Origin: Microvirga sp.
GTDB lineage: Bacteria > Pseudomonadota > Alphaproteobacteria > Rhizobiales > Beijerinckiaceae
Reading direction: 5' to 3'
Assembly (NCBI RefSeq): GCF_014699075.1
Contig: NZ_JACXAB010000009.1
Span: 62,001 to 126,000 of the forward strand
Length of the DNA: 64,000 nucleotides
Shown here: piece after piece, positions 44,633-53,571 of the stretch
How the letters are laid out: each line of letters begins with the position of its first letter
Position numbering within the stretch: the first letter of the stretch is position 1
Position numbers and translations under genes: made by a program
Notes under the pieces: model-generated
Seen by the model: the letters and a program-made list of their open reading frames with translations, nothing else
The model's database searches: none
What the model was told of the DNA's origin: nothing

Positions 44633-46422
44633 CATTGCGCGTTCTCATCGCCGTGACGCATCTGTTGGGTGCCGGCCACCTGACCCGGGCCGCAGCCCTC
44701 GCACGGGCCTTCGCCGGCAAAGGACATGAGACGACCCTCGTATCGGGAGGACCCCCTGCCCGTCTGGCGGAGCTGGGCGGAGCGGAGTTCGTTCAGCTGC
44801 CGCCCGTACGCACAGTCGGGACTGATTTCAAAACGCTCCTCGACGAGAGCCTCCAGCCGGTCGATGAGGCTTATCTCGAAGAGCGTAGGACGATCCTGCT
44901 CGACACACTTCGCAATAACCGACCCGACATCCTCATCACCGAGCTCTTCCCCTTCGGCCGCCGCGTGCTGGCAGGCGAGTTCATGGCACTGATCGAGGCC
45001 GCCCATACCCTGAACCCGCGCCCGCTGGTCCTGTGCTCGATTAGGGACATTCTCGTAGCACCGGCAAAGGCCGAGCGCATCGCGCAGGCGCACGAACGTG
45101 TTCTGCGTGGCTACGACGCCATCCTCGTTCACGGCGATCCCGGCCTCGTGCCCCTTGAAGCGTCATGGCCGCTGGACGAGACGATCAGGCCGCTCCTCCG
45201 CTACACCGGGTACGTGGACGAGGATGAGGATCCCGTTCCTGAAAGTCACCGGCGGGGCATCGTGGTCTCGGGCGGGTCGAGCGCCGCGAGCCTGCCGCTC
45301 TACCGCGCCTCTCTCGAAACAGCACGTCTGGTAACCGAGCGCCCCTGGCGCATCCTCATCGGGCGAGGCGTCTCGGAAGACGACTTCCAGGAGCTTCGAG
45401 GCATCGCCCCGGCCCATGCCGCTGTTGAGCGGGCGAGGGCCGATTTTCGGACGCTGCTCGCCGGCGCCGAAATCTCCGTCAGCCAAGCCGGCTACAATAC
45501 GGTGGTGGACCTCCTGCGTTGCGGCGCGCGGTCGGTCCTCGTTCCCTTCGAGGCCGGCCACGAGACGGAGCAACGCCTGCGGGCCGAGCGCCTGAAGGAT
45601 TGGGGACTTGCCGCAATCATCTCCGAGGACGAGTTGTCCGGGACGCATTTGGCGGAGGCGATCCGCCAAGGGTTGTCACAACCGGCGTCCTCTCCACCGG
45701 CCATCGCCCTCGACGGAGCACGGAGAAGCGTCGCCATCGCGGAAAGCTTGGTCCTGTCCAGGCCCGCCCTGCACCCAAGCATCGACTGGTCGCCCTTGAA
45801 TGCCGCGCTTGAGCGGGCCAGGGACCAGGGCTTGCGCGTTCGCTTCTGGTGGAGGGATGACGATGCGGTCGCCGACACCCCTGCCCTCGACCGCCTTCTC
45901 ACGCTGGCTGGTCGCTACGGTGCCGGGATCGGCCTCGCTGTCATCCCGCGCGACCTTCAAGCTTCCCTCGCCTCGCGACTCATGGATGAAAGTTCAGCTT
46001 TCGCCCTCGTACATGGCTGGAGCCACGACAATCATGCCCCGGCCGGGGCCAAGAAGGCGGAGTTCGGCGCTCACCGCCCTGTGGAAACCATCGTGAAGGA
46101 AGCACAGCGCGGTCTGCAGGTCGCCCGCGGGCAATTGGGAGAGAGGTTGCTCCCGGTCTTCGTGCCGCCCTGGAACCGGATTTCCGGCGAATTGATTCCG
46201 CACCTGCCGCGCCTGGGCTTTACCGGGTTGTCCACCTTCGCCGATCGAGGTGTGGCCTCTCCCGCCCCTGGGCTCCTCCAGATCAACACCCATGTGGATC
46301 CCATCGACTGGCATGACACCCGAAGTGCGGTTGAGCCTCGGCAGATCATCGCGGCAATGACGGGGGCCATCGAGCGGCGCATCGTCGGCGATGCGACCGG
46401 GATAAGCCCATCGGCCTCCTGA
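44629..46422 (+). CDS. Fusion of MurG-like glycosyltransferase and polysaccharide-deacetylase-like domain
   Basis: This 597-residue protein joins two modules. Residues 1-375 are a GT-B domain like that of the first gene in the set (HLLGAGHLTRAAALA, SQAGYNTVVDLLRCG). Residues 395-590 resemble NodB/polysaccharide deacetylases: WWRDDDAV at 407-414 gives the catalytic and metal Asp, HGWSH (462-466) the two zinc-binding histidines, and PPWNRISG the substrate segment. It may transfer an N-acetylated sugar and deacetylate it, or modify an acetylated chain (inference). There is no signal peptide, so the deacetylase part would act in the cytoplasm, unlike most secreted relatives. It is the last gene of the cluster. 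Confidence 0.83.
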   Translation: MTLRVLIAVTHLLGAGHLTRAAALARAFAGKGHETTLVSGGPPARLAELGGAEFVQLPPVRTVGTDFKTLLDESLQPVDEAYLEERRTILLDTLRNNRPDILITELFPFGRRVLAGEFMALIEAAHTLNPRPLVLCSIRDILVAPAKAERIAQAHERVLRGYDAILVHGDPGLVPLEASWPLDETIRPLLRYTGYVDEDEDPVPESHRRGIVVSGGSSAASLPLYRASLETARLVTERPWRILIGRGVSEDDFQELRGIAPAHAAVERARADFRTLLAGAEISVSQAGYNTVVDLLRCGARSVLVPFEAGHETEQRLRAERLKDWGLAAIISEDELSGTHLAEAIRQGLSQPASSPPAIALDGARRSVAIAESLVLSRPALHPSIDWSPLNAALERARDQGLRVRFWWRDDDAVADTPALDRLLTLAGRYGAGIGLAVIPRDLQASLASRLMDESSAFALVHGWSHDNHAPAGAKKAEFGAHRPVETIVKEAQRGLQVARGQLGERLLPVFVPPWNRISGELIPHLPRLGFTGLSTFADRGVASPAPGLLQINTHVDPIDWHDTRSAVEPRQIIAAMTGAIERRIVGDATGISPSAS

Positions 46423-46598
46423 CCCATCATCTCGTTCATGACGAGGTCATCTGGATGTTATCCGAAAGGCTTATCGCGCACCTTGCCGAGCAAGACATTC
46501 ATTTCCTGCGTCCTGATGTATGTTTCGGAATGGAAACAAGGTCACGTTTGCGATCTAATGAGGTCTGAAGCGTTATGCTCGTAGGCCAGGAGGAGCAT

Positions 46599-48464
46599 AT
46601 GGAAGCGCCAATCCTGTCGGTTCGCCAACTGACGGTCGATTTCAGCACCGACGCCGGGAACTTCCGGGCGGTCGATGGGCTGACCTTCGACATCCCGAGG
46701 GGCAAGACAGTCGCGCTCGTGGGCGAGTCCGGGTCCGGCAAGTCTGTGACCGCTCAGGCCATCCTCCAGATCCTGTCGAAGAAGGCCAGAATCGCGAACG
46801 GCTCCCTTCTCTTCAACGATCCGTCGAACGGGGGAAGCATCGACATCGCGGCGCTGCCGGCTGAAAGCGACGCCATGCACGCCCTGCGCGGTGGACGCAT
46901 CGCCATGATCTTCCAGGAGCCGATGACGTCCCTGTCACCGCTCCACACCATCGGCGACCAGATCTCCGAGGCCCTGATGATCCACGCCGATGTGGACCAG
47001 GCGACGGCGAACCAGAGGACCATGGACGTGCTGAACCGGGTCGGTTTCCCCGACCCGAAGCGGGCGCTCAGGACCTATCCGTTCGAGCTCTCGGGCGGCC
47101 TTCGCCAGCGGGCCATGATCGCCATGGCGCTCATCACCCGCCCGGCCCTCCTGATCGCCGACGAGCCGACGACGGCGCTCGACGTGACCACGCAGGCGCA
47201 GATCCTCGACCTCATCAAAGAATTGCAGGTCGAGACGGGCATGTCGGTGCTCCTCATCACCCACGATCTCGGTGTGGTGGCCAACGTGGCCGACGAGGTG
47301 GTGGTGATGTATCGCGGGCGGATCATGGAGGCCGGCTCGCGGGAGGAGATCTTCCGCAATGCCCAGCATCCTTATCTCCAGGCGCTCATGCGCGCGGTGC
47401 CGCGCTTTGCCATGGCGGAGAACGAGCGCCTGACGCCAATCCGCGAGGTGAAGAGCGCAAGCCTCGCAAGTGTCGATGCGCCGGAGCGCGTTCAGCCGGC
47501 AGGCCCGATCCTGAAGGTGGAGCGCCTCACGAAGTCGTTCACGCTGCGATCCGGATGGTTCTCCGGCAAGACACGGGAGATCCGCGCCGTCAGCGAGGTC
47601 GATCTCTCCCTTCCGGCCGGCAGGACCCTGGGGCTCGTCGGTGAGTCCGGCTGCGGCAAGACCACCGTGTCCAAGATGATCATGCGGGCGATCACGCCCA
47701 ATTCCGGAAAGGTTCTGTTCGACGACGGCACCGGCCCCAAGGACGTGCATAAGCTCGAGGGCGAGGCGCTGACCACCTATCGCCGCTCCGTGCAGTTCAT
47801 CTTCCAGGACCCGTTCTCGTCCCTCAATCCGCGCATGACGGTCTATGAGCTTCTGACCGAGCCCTTGCGCATCCATGACATCGGCACCTCGGACGAGCGC
47901 TACGAGCGCGTGAAGCATCTCCTCGAGATGGTAGGGCTCGATCAGCGGGCGCTCCGGCGCTACCCGCATTCGTTCTCCGGCGGCCAGCGCCAGCGCCTCG
48001 GGATCGCACGGGCGCTGGCGCTCGAACCGCGCGTCCTGCTCTGCGATGAGCCGGTCTCGGCCCTCGACGTGTCGGTGCAGGCTCAGGTGCTGAACCTGCT
48101 CAAGGACCTGCAGGCGGCGCTCGGCCTCTCCTACCTGTTCGTGTCGCACAATCTCGCTGTCGTGGACTACATCGCCGACACCATCGCGGTCATGTGCCGG
48201 GGTTACATCGTCGAGGAAGCTCCGAAATCGTCCCTGTTCCGCAATCCGGTTCACCCCTATACTCAGGCGCTGCTCGCTGCCGTGCCCGATCCGGATATCG
48301 ACCGGCCCCTCGATTTCGCCAAGCTGCGCGCGGGCGGCTTCTCGCAGCCCTCCGCGTGGCCGGAGCCCTTCCGCATCGAGCCTGGCGAGTTCGGAGTGAT
48401 GAAGGAGATCGAGCCCGGCCACAAGGTTCGTTTGGGGCGCCTGACAGCCCGGGAGGCTGCATGA
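46599..48464 (+). CDS. Peptide ABC transporter, fused double ATPase (YejF/DppDF-like)
   Basis: This 621-residue protein contains two ATPase domains, each like DppD or DppF. The first has Walker A GESGSGKS, signature LSGGLRQR and Walker B IADEPTT; the second has [16 protein letters not shown] and [10 protein letters not shown]. It powers import of oligopeptides or similar substrates through the permeases encoded next. All motifs are intact. The ATG at 46599 has GGAGGAG upstream; the ATG at 46575 lacks a site. It overlaps the binding-protein gene by 4 bases. The layout is that of YejF, though order and binding-protein position differ from the E. coli yej operon. Confidence 0.93.
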   Translation: MEAPILSVRQLTVDFSTDAGNFRAVDGLTFDIPRGKTVALVGESGSGKSVTAQAILQILSKKARIANGSLLFNDPSNGGSIDIAALPAESDAMHALRGGRIAMIFQEPMTSLSPLHTIGDQISEALMIHADVDQATANQRTMDVLNRVGFPDPKRALRTYPFELSGGLRQRAMIAMALITRPALLIADEPTTALDVTTQAQILDLIKELQVETGMSVLLITHDLGVVANVADEVVVMYRGRIMEAGSREEIFRNAQHPYLQALMRAVPRFAMAENERLTPIREVKSASLASVDAPERVQPAGPILKVERLTKSFTLRSGWFSGKTREIRAVSEVDLSLPAGRTLGLVGESGCGKTTVSKMIMRAITPNSGKVLFDDGTGPKDVHKLEGEALTTYRRSVQFIFQDPFSSLNPRMTVYELLTEPLRIHDIGTSDERYERVKHLLEMVGLDQRALRRYPHSFSGGQRQRLGIARALALEPRVLLCDEPVSALDVSVQAQVLNLLKDLQAALGLSYLFVSHNLAVVDYIADTIAVMCRGYIVEEAPKSSLFRNPVHPYTQALLAAVPDPDIDRPLDFAKLRAGGFSQPSAWPEPFRIEPGEFGVMKEIEPGHKVRLGRLTAREAA

Positions 48465-50374
48465 TGCTCAACCTCTGCAAGACCACGCTCGCCCTAGGCC
48501 TGATGCTCGGATGGCTGGCGCCACCGGCTTTAGGCCAGGACTATAAGGAGCCACCGCTCTTCGCCAACCTGCCGCAGGAGAAGAAGCTGCCGCCGATGGT
48601 CGAGCGGCTTCCGAAAACGCCCATTGTGGTCGGCTCGTCGGGCCAGTACGGCGGCGACATCGTCACCCTGGTACCTCGCCCGCGCGACATCCGCTACATC
48701 TCAACCTTCACCTATACGCGCCTTGTCGGCTACGACAGGAACCTGGAACTCCAGCCCGATCTCCTGGAAAAATTCGAGAACGACGGCGATCGGGTCTTCA
48801 CCTTCACCCTGCGCGCAGGCCATCGCTGGTCGAACGGCTCGCCGTTCACGGCGGAGGACTTCCGCTATTATTGGGAGGATGTGGCGCATAATCTCGATCT
48901 CTCGCCCGCCGGTCCGCCCGAGTTCATGCTGGTGGACGGAAAGCCTCCTCGCTTCGAGGTGCTCGACGAGCGCACCGTTCGCTACACCTGGAACAAGCCC
49001 AACCCGCGCTTCCTGCCGCAGCTGGCGGGTCCGCTCGATCCCGGCATCTACCGGGCCTCGGCCTATCTCAAGCAGTTTCATTCCAAATTCGCCGACAAGG
49101 CTGCCATCGAGGAGAAGGCCAAGCAGCAGAAGCTGAAATCCTGGGCTGCGCTCCACAACCGCATGGACGATATGAAGGAACAGACCAATCCGGAGCTGCC
49201 GACCCTCATGCCGTGGCGCGTCATGAATGCGGCGCCGGCGAACCGCTTCATCTTCGAGCGCAATCCCTACTACCATCGCGTCGATGCTCAGGGGCAGCAA
49301 TTGCCGTATGTCGACCGGATCCTGATGGACGTCTCCGCCAGCGGGCTCTTTGCCGCGAAGGCCAATGCGGGCGAGGAGGATCTGCTGTTCCGCGGCCTGT
49401 CCATGGGCGACATCCCCGTGCTGAAGCAGGGCGAGAAGGCGAAGGGCTACACGACCCTTCTCTGGCCTTATGCGCGCGGCACGGAGCTTGCGCTCTATCC
49501 CAATCTCAACACGGTCGATCCGGTCTGGCGCCAGCTTAACCGGGATGTCCGCTTCCGGCGCGCCCTGTCCCTCGGGATCGACCGCAAGACCCTCAACAAT
49601 GCGCTGCTCTTCGGGCTCGGCATCGAGGGCAACAACACCGTCGTGGCGGAAAGCCCGCTCTTCATGCCGGAGCTGCGCACGCAGCACGCAACCTACGATC
49701 CCGACCAAGCCACCCGCCTGCTCGATGAGATCGGCCTCACGAAGCGCAACGGTGCCGGCATCCGTCTGCTGCCCGATGGGCGCGAGCTGGAGATCATCGT
49801 CGAGACCGACGGCGAGAGCAGCCTCGTGGTGGACGGGCTCACGCTTGTCGGCGAGTTCTGGCGCGAGATCGGCGTGCGGCTCTTCGTGAAGCCGCAGGAC
49901 CGGACCGTGCTGCGCAACCGCTCCTATGCGGGCCTTACCGTGATGGTGGCAGCCCCCGGCCTCGACAACGCGATCCCAACCGCCCTCATGCCTCCAACCG
50001 AGCTCGCTCCCATGCGGCAGGACAACTATGCCTGGCCGAAATGGGGGCAGTACATCGAGACCAAGGGCAAGATGGGAGAGGCGGTCGACATTCCGGAAGC
50101 GGAGCGCCTTCTCAAGTCTTACGAGACCTGGATGAACACCGGAAACCGGGAAGTTCAAAGAGCGGCCTGGCACGAGATGCTGAAAAACCACGTCGAAAAC
50201 CAGTGGATCATCGGCACAATCGCGGGCGCCCTGCAGCCCATCGTCGTGCGGAACGGCCTCCAAGGCCTTCCTGCCAAGGCGCTCTACAGCTGGGAACCGA
50301 CGGCCATGCTCGGCATCTACCGGCTCGATGAAATCTACTGGAACAAAGCCGCCGGCAAAGAGGCCCGTCGATGA
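48461..50374 (+). CDS. Solute-binding protein family 5, peptide ABC transporter
   Basis: This 637-residue periplasmic binding protein has a Sec signal peptide (residues 1-25, ending ALGQ). Its SBP family 5 core includes LEKFENDGDRVFTFTLRAGHRWSNG-type sequence (cut here at family motifs), FTAEDFRYYW and the ALSLGIDRKTLNNALL helix. It is longer than DppA and closer to the YejA type. It binds the transported solute, probably a peptide or peptide-like amide. ATG 48461 overlaps the ATPase stop (ATGA) with GGGAGG upstream; the permease gene overlaps its end. Confidence 0.92.
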   Translation: MMLNLCKTTLALGLMLGWLAPPALGQDYKEPPLFANLPQEKKLPPMVERLPKTPIVVGSSGQYGGDIVTLVPRPRDIRYISTFTYTRLVGYDRNLELQPDLLEKFENDGDRVFTFTLRAGHRWSNGSPFTAEDFRYYWEDVAHNLDLSPAGPPEFMLVDGKPPRFEVLDERTVRYTWNKPNPRFLPQLAGPLDPGIYRASAYLKQFHSKFADKAAIEEKAKQQKLKSWAALHNRMDDMKEQTNPELPTLMPWRVMNAAPANRFIFERNPYYHRVDAQGQQLPYVDRILMDVSASGLFAAKANAGEEDLLFRGLSMGDIPVLKQGEKAKGYTTLLWPYARGTELALYPNLNTVDPVWRQLNRDVRFRRALSLGIDRKTLNNALLFGLGIEGNNTVVAESPLFMPELRTQHATYDPDQATRLLDEIGLTKRNGAGIRLLPDGRELEIIVETDGESSLVVDGLTLVGEFWREIGVRLFVKPQDRTVLRNRSYAGLTVMVAAPGLDNAIPTALMPPTELAPMRQDNYAWPKWGQYIETKGKMGEAVDIPEAERLLKSYETWMNTGNREVQRAAWHEMLKNHVENQWIIGTIAGALQPIVVRNGLQGLPAKALYSWEPTAMLGIYRLDEIYWNKAAGKEARR

Positions 50375-51390
50375 TCCGCTTCCTGTTGCGTCGCACTGTC
50401 ACCATGGCGGTGACCCTGCTGATCATTTCGGCCCTGGTGTTCTTCATCATCAAGCTGCCGCCGGGCGACTTCCTGACCAACCAGATCGCGGAGCTGCGGG
50501 CGCAGGGCGAATCCGCCTCCATCGCCAAGGCCGAATTCCTGATCCGGCAATACGGGCTCGATAAGCCGGCCTGGCAGCAATACCTGGTCTGGCTCGGCGT
50601 CATGCCGGGTCCGAACGGCTTCTCGGGCCTCTTGCAGGGCGATTGGGGCTGGTCCTTCGAATACGACAAGCCCGTCGTGGACGTGGTGGGCGATGCCGTG
50701 TGGCTCACGCTCCTTGTCAACTTCGCCGTGGTGATCTTCATCCACCTGGTCGCGATCCCGATCGCGATCTATTCGGCCACGCGGCAATATTCCATCGGCG
50801 ACTACATCGCCACCTTCATCGGCTATATCGGGCTTGCAACCCCGAGTTTTCTGCTCGCGCTGATCCTGCTCTATTACATGAATCGCTGGTTCGGTATCTC
50901 CATCGGCGGACTTTACGACCCGCAATATGCCGGCGAGCCCTGGAGCTGGCCCAAGGTCCAGTCCCTCCTCTCGCATCTTGTCGTGCCCACGGTGGTGATC
51001 GGCCTCGGCGGAACCGCCGCCATGATCCGGCGCATGCGCGCAAACCTCCTCGACGAGCTTGGCAAGCAATATTACGTGACCGCAAAGGCCAAGGGCCTTG
51101 GCCCCACCAAGGCCCTTCTGAAGTATCCCTTCCGCATGTCGCTCAACCCGTTCATCGCCGACATCGGCAATCTCCTGCCGCAGCTCGTTTCCGGCTCGGT
51201 GCTGGTGTCGCTGGTGCTGAGCCTGCCGACCGTCGGTCCGATCCTGCTCAGTGCGCTCAAAAGCCAGGATCAGTTCCTGGCCGGGTTCATCCTCATGTTC
51301 GTCGCCGTGCTCACTGTCGTCGGCATGCTGGTCTCCGACCTCCTGCTGGCATGGCTCGATCCGCGCATCCGCATGGGAGGCGCACGATGA
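50371..51390 (+). CDS. Peptide ABC transporter permease, DppB/YejB type
   Basis: This 339-residue inner-membrane protein has about six transmembrane helices and the BPD_transp_1 EAA-like loop (ARANLLDELGKQYYVTAKAKG region, with the RANLL and KAKG residues of the coupling helix). It forms one half of the translocation channel. It starts with an ATGA overlap with the binding-protein gene and ends in a 4-base overlap with the second permease. Confidence 0.94.
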   Translation: MIRFLLRRTVTMAVTLLIISALVFFIIKLPPGDFLTNQIAELRAQGESASIAKAEFLIRQYGLDKPAWQQYLVWLGVMPGPNGFSGLLQGDWGWSFEYDKPVVDVVGDAVWLTLLVNFAVVIFIHLVAIPIAIYSATRQYSIGDYIATFIGYIGLATPSFLLALILLYYMNRWFGISIGGLYDPQYAGEPWSWPKVQSLLSHLVVPTVVIGLGGTAAMIRRMRANLLDELGKQYYVTAKAKGLGPTKALLKYPFRMSLNPFIADIGNLLPQLVSGSVLVSLVLSLPTVGPILLSALKSQDQFLAGFILMFVAVLTVVGMLVSDLLLAWLDPRIRMGGAR

Positions 51391-52550
51391 ACAACGTCGT
51401 GACTTCCAAGCGGCACTACGTCGATCCCGCGCCCTTCGATCCGGGCGCCACGGAGCCCGTCGGCGCGCAGAGCGAAAGCTTCTACCGCGCTTCGTCCTGG
51501 CAGCTGATGTGGTGGAAGTTCCGGCGGCACAAGGTGGCGCTCGCCGCCGCCTTCGTGCTCCTCGCGCTCTATGCCATCGTGCCCTTCGTCGAGGTGATCG
51601 CCCCCTACAACCAGACCAAGCGGCACGGCGACTTCCTGTATGCGCCGCCTCAAGGCATTCACCTGATGCATGAGGGGCAGCTCATGCGCCCCTTCGTCTA
51701 TCCCTATACCTACAGCTTCGACCTGGAGAACTTCCGCCGGGTCTACACCCTCGACACCTCACGGCCGCAACCGATCCGCTTCTTCTGCAGGGGCGATGAC
51801 TATGAGTTCTGGGGCATGTGGCAGATGAATTTCCATCTGGTCTGCCCGCCGGAAGACGGATCGATGTTCCTGCTCGGTACCGACCGTCTCGGCCGCGACC
51901 TGCTCTCGCGCATCATCTATGGCGCGCGGATCTCGCTCACCATCGGTATCGTGGGCATCGCGGTTTCGTTCACCCTCGGGCTCTTCTTCGGCGGCCTCGC
52001 GGGCTATCTCGGGGGCTGGGTCGATCACGTGATCCAGCGCACCATCGAGATCCTGCGCTCCCTGCCGGAGCTTCCCCTGTGGCTCGCGCTGTCGGCTGCC
52101 CTGCCGCCGAACTGGAGCCCGATTCTCGTGTTCTTCGGCATCACGATCATCCTCGGCCTGCTCGACTGGCCGGGACTGGCGCGCGCCGTGCGCTCCAAGC
52201 TTTTGTCCCTGCGCGAGGAGGATTTCGTGAAGGCCGCGGAGCTGATGGGAGCCTCCAAGCAGCGTGTAATCGCACGCCACCTCATCCCCAACTTCATGAG
52301 CCACCTGATCGCCTCGGCGACGCTGTCGATCCCGTCCATGATCCTCGGCGAAACCGCCCTCTCCTTCCTGGGGTTGGGCCTGCGGCCGCCGGTGACGAGC
52401 TGGGGCGTGCTGCTCAACGAGGCGCAGAACTTGGCTGCCGTGCAGTTGCACCCCTGGCTTCTGTTCCCGATGGCGCCGGTGGTGATCGTGGTGCTCGCCT
52501 TCAACTTCATGGGCGATGGCCTCAGAGACGCGGCGGATCCTTATCATTAG
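51387..52550 (+). CDS. Peptide ABC transporter permease, DppC/YejE type
   Basis: This 387-residue permease has an N-terminal oppC-like first helix (about residues 48-72), a long periplasmic loop to residue 165 or so, and five further helices. The conserved LGTDRLGRDLLSR and the coupling segment EEDFVKAAELMGAS are typical of DppC/OppC. It pairs with the preceding permease. The acetamidase/formamidase gene follows after 73 bases and is likely in the same transcript. Confidence 0.94.
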   Translation: MNNVVTSKRHYVDPAPFDPGATEPVGAQSESFYRASSWQLMWWKFRRHKVALAAAFVLLALYAIVPFVEVIAPYNQTKRHGDFLYAPPQGIHLMHEGQLMRPFVYPYTYSFDLENFRRVYTLDTSRPQPIRFFCRGDDYEFWGMWQMNFHLVCPPEDGSMFLLGTDRLGRDLLSRIIYGARISLTIGIVGIAVSFTLGLFFGGLAGYLGGWVDHVIQRTIEILRSLPELPLWLALSAALPPNWSPILVFFGITIILGLLDWPGLARAVRSKLLSLREEDFVKAAELMGASKQRVIARHLIPNFMSHLIASATLSIPSMILGETALSFLGLGLRPPVTSWGVLLNEAQNLAAVQLHPWLLFPMAPVVIVVLAFNFMGDGLRDAADPYH

Positions 52551-52623
52551 GCGCAAAGCCTGTTGTCCTGGATCCAAGGGAATGCGAGACATCCTGCATC
52601 GATGACGATGGCAGAGGTGTTTC

Positions 52624-53571
52624 GTGGCCGAATACCGGATTGATGCGTCCCCGCAGAGCATTCACTGGGGCTATTTCGATGCGGGCATTCCCCCGCTCCT
52701 GACCGTGGATTCGGGCGATACCGTCACGATCTCGACCGTGTCGGGCGGTCCCGAGGCGATGCCGAAGGCGCCCTTCGTGATTCCGCAGGCGCTGTCGGAC
52801 ATCCATGCCGCTCACAAACCGAAGCTGCCGGGCCACATCTGCACAGGCCCGGTTGCGGTGCGCGGCGCCAAGGCCGGTCAGGTTCTCGAAGTTCGCATCA
52901 AGGCTATCGAGCTGCACTACGACTGGGGCTTCACCTATTCCGCCCCGCAGAAAGGCGCCCTGCCCGACGATTTCGACGAGATCCACTTCATGACGATCCC
53001 GCTCGATCGCGAGCGGATGACGGGCAAGCTGCCCTGGGGATTGGAGCTGCCCCTCAAGCCGTTCTTCGGCGTGATGGCCGTGGCGCCACCGGCCGCCTGG
53101 GGGAGCTTGAGCACCCTGCCGCCGCGCCGCAACGGCGGCAATCTCGACAACAAGGAGCTGGTGGCAGGCACCACGCTTTACCTGCCGATCCATGTGGATG
53201 GTGCGCTGTTCTCCGTTGGCGACGGCCATGGCGTCCAAGGAGACGGCGAGGTCTGCGTGACGGCCATCGAGACTGGCCTGATCGGCACCTTCGAATTGCA
53301 TCTGCGCGAGAGCATGAGCCTCATCTGGCCCATGGCAGAGACACCGACGCACGTCATGACCATGGCGTTCGATCCTGATCTCGACGATTGCGTGGTCATC
53401 GCGCTGCGGAGCATGATCGACCTGATCGTCGCCCGCACCGGGATCACCAAGGCTGAGGCCTATGCCCTGTGCAGCCTCGCGGCGGATTTGCGCATTACCC
53501 AGGTGGTCAACGGCAGCAAGGGCGTCCACGTGATGCTCGACAAGAGCCTGCTGCAGCCTGCCCGGCGCTAA
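52624..53571 (+). CDS. Acetamidase/formamidase family protein
   Basis: This 315-residue protein belongs to the FmdA/AmdA fold, which hydrolyses small amides such as formamide or acetamide to ammonia and acid. Typical segments are SIHWGYFDAGIPP, GPVAVRGAKAGQVLEV, GGNLDNKELVAGTTLYLP and VGDGHGVQGDGEV with the metal-binding Asp and His. It starts with GTG; AGAGG lies 5 bases upstream. The position after a peptide-type transporter suggests that an imported amide is its substrate (inference). It overlaps the convergent DUF763 gene by 4 bases. Confidence 0.93.
   Translation: MAEYRIDASPQSIHWGYFDAGIPPLLTVDSGDTVTISTVSGGPEAMPKAPFVIPQALSDIHAAHKPKLPGHICTGPVAVRGAKAGQVLEVRIKAIELHYDWGFTYSAPQKGALPDDFDEIHFMTIPLDRERMTGKLPWGLELPLKPFFGVMAVAPPAAWGSLSTLPPRRNGGNLDNKELVAGTTLYLPIHVDGALFSVGDGHGVQGDGEVCVTAIETGLIGTFELHLRESMSLIWPMAETPTHVMTMAFDPDLDDCVVIALRSMIDLIVARTGITKAEAYALCSLAADLRITQVVNGSKGVHVMLDKSLLQPARR

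Noticed and set aside
46935..48422. A 495-codon open frame on the minus strand
   Set aside because: It is antisense to the double ATPase gene, whose Walker and signature motifs are intact. The antisense product has no domain.
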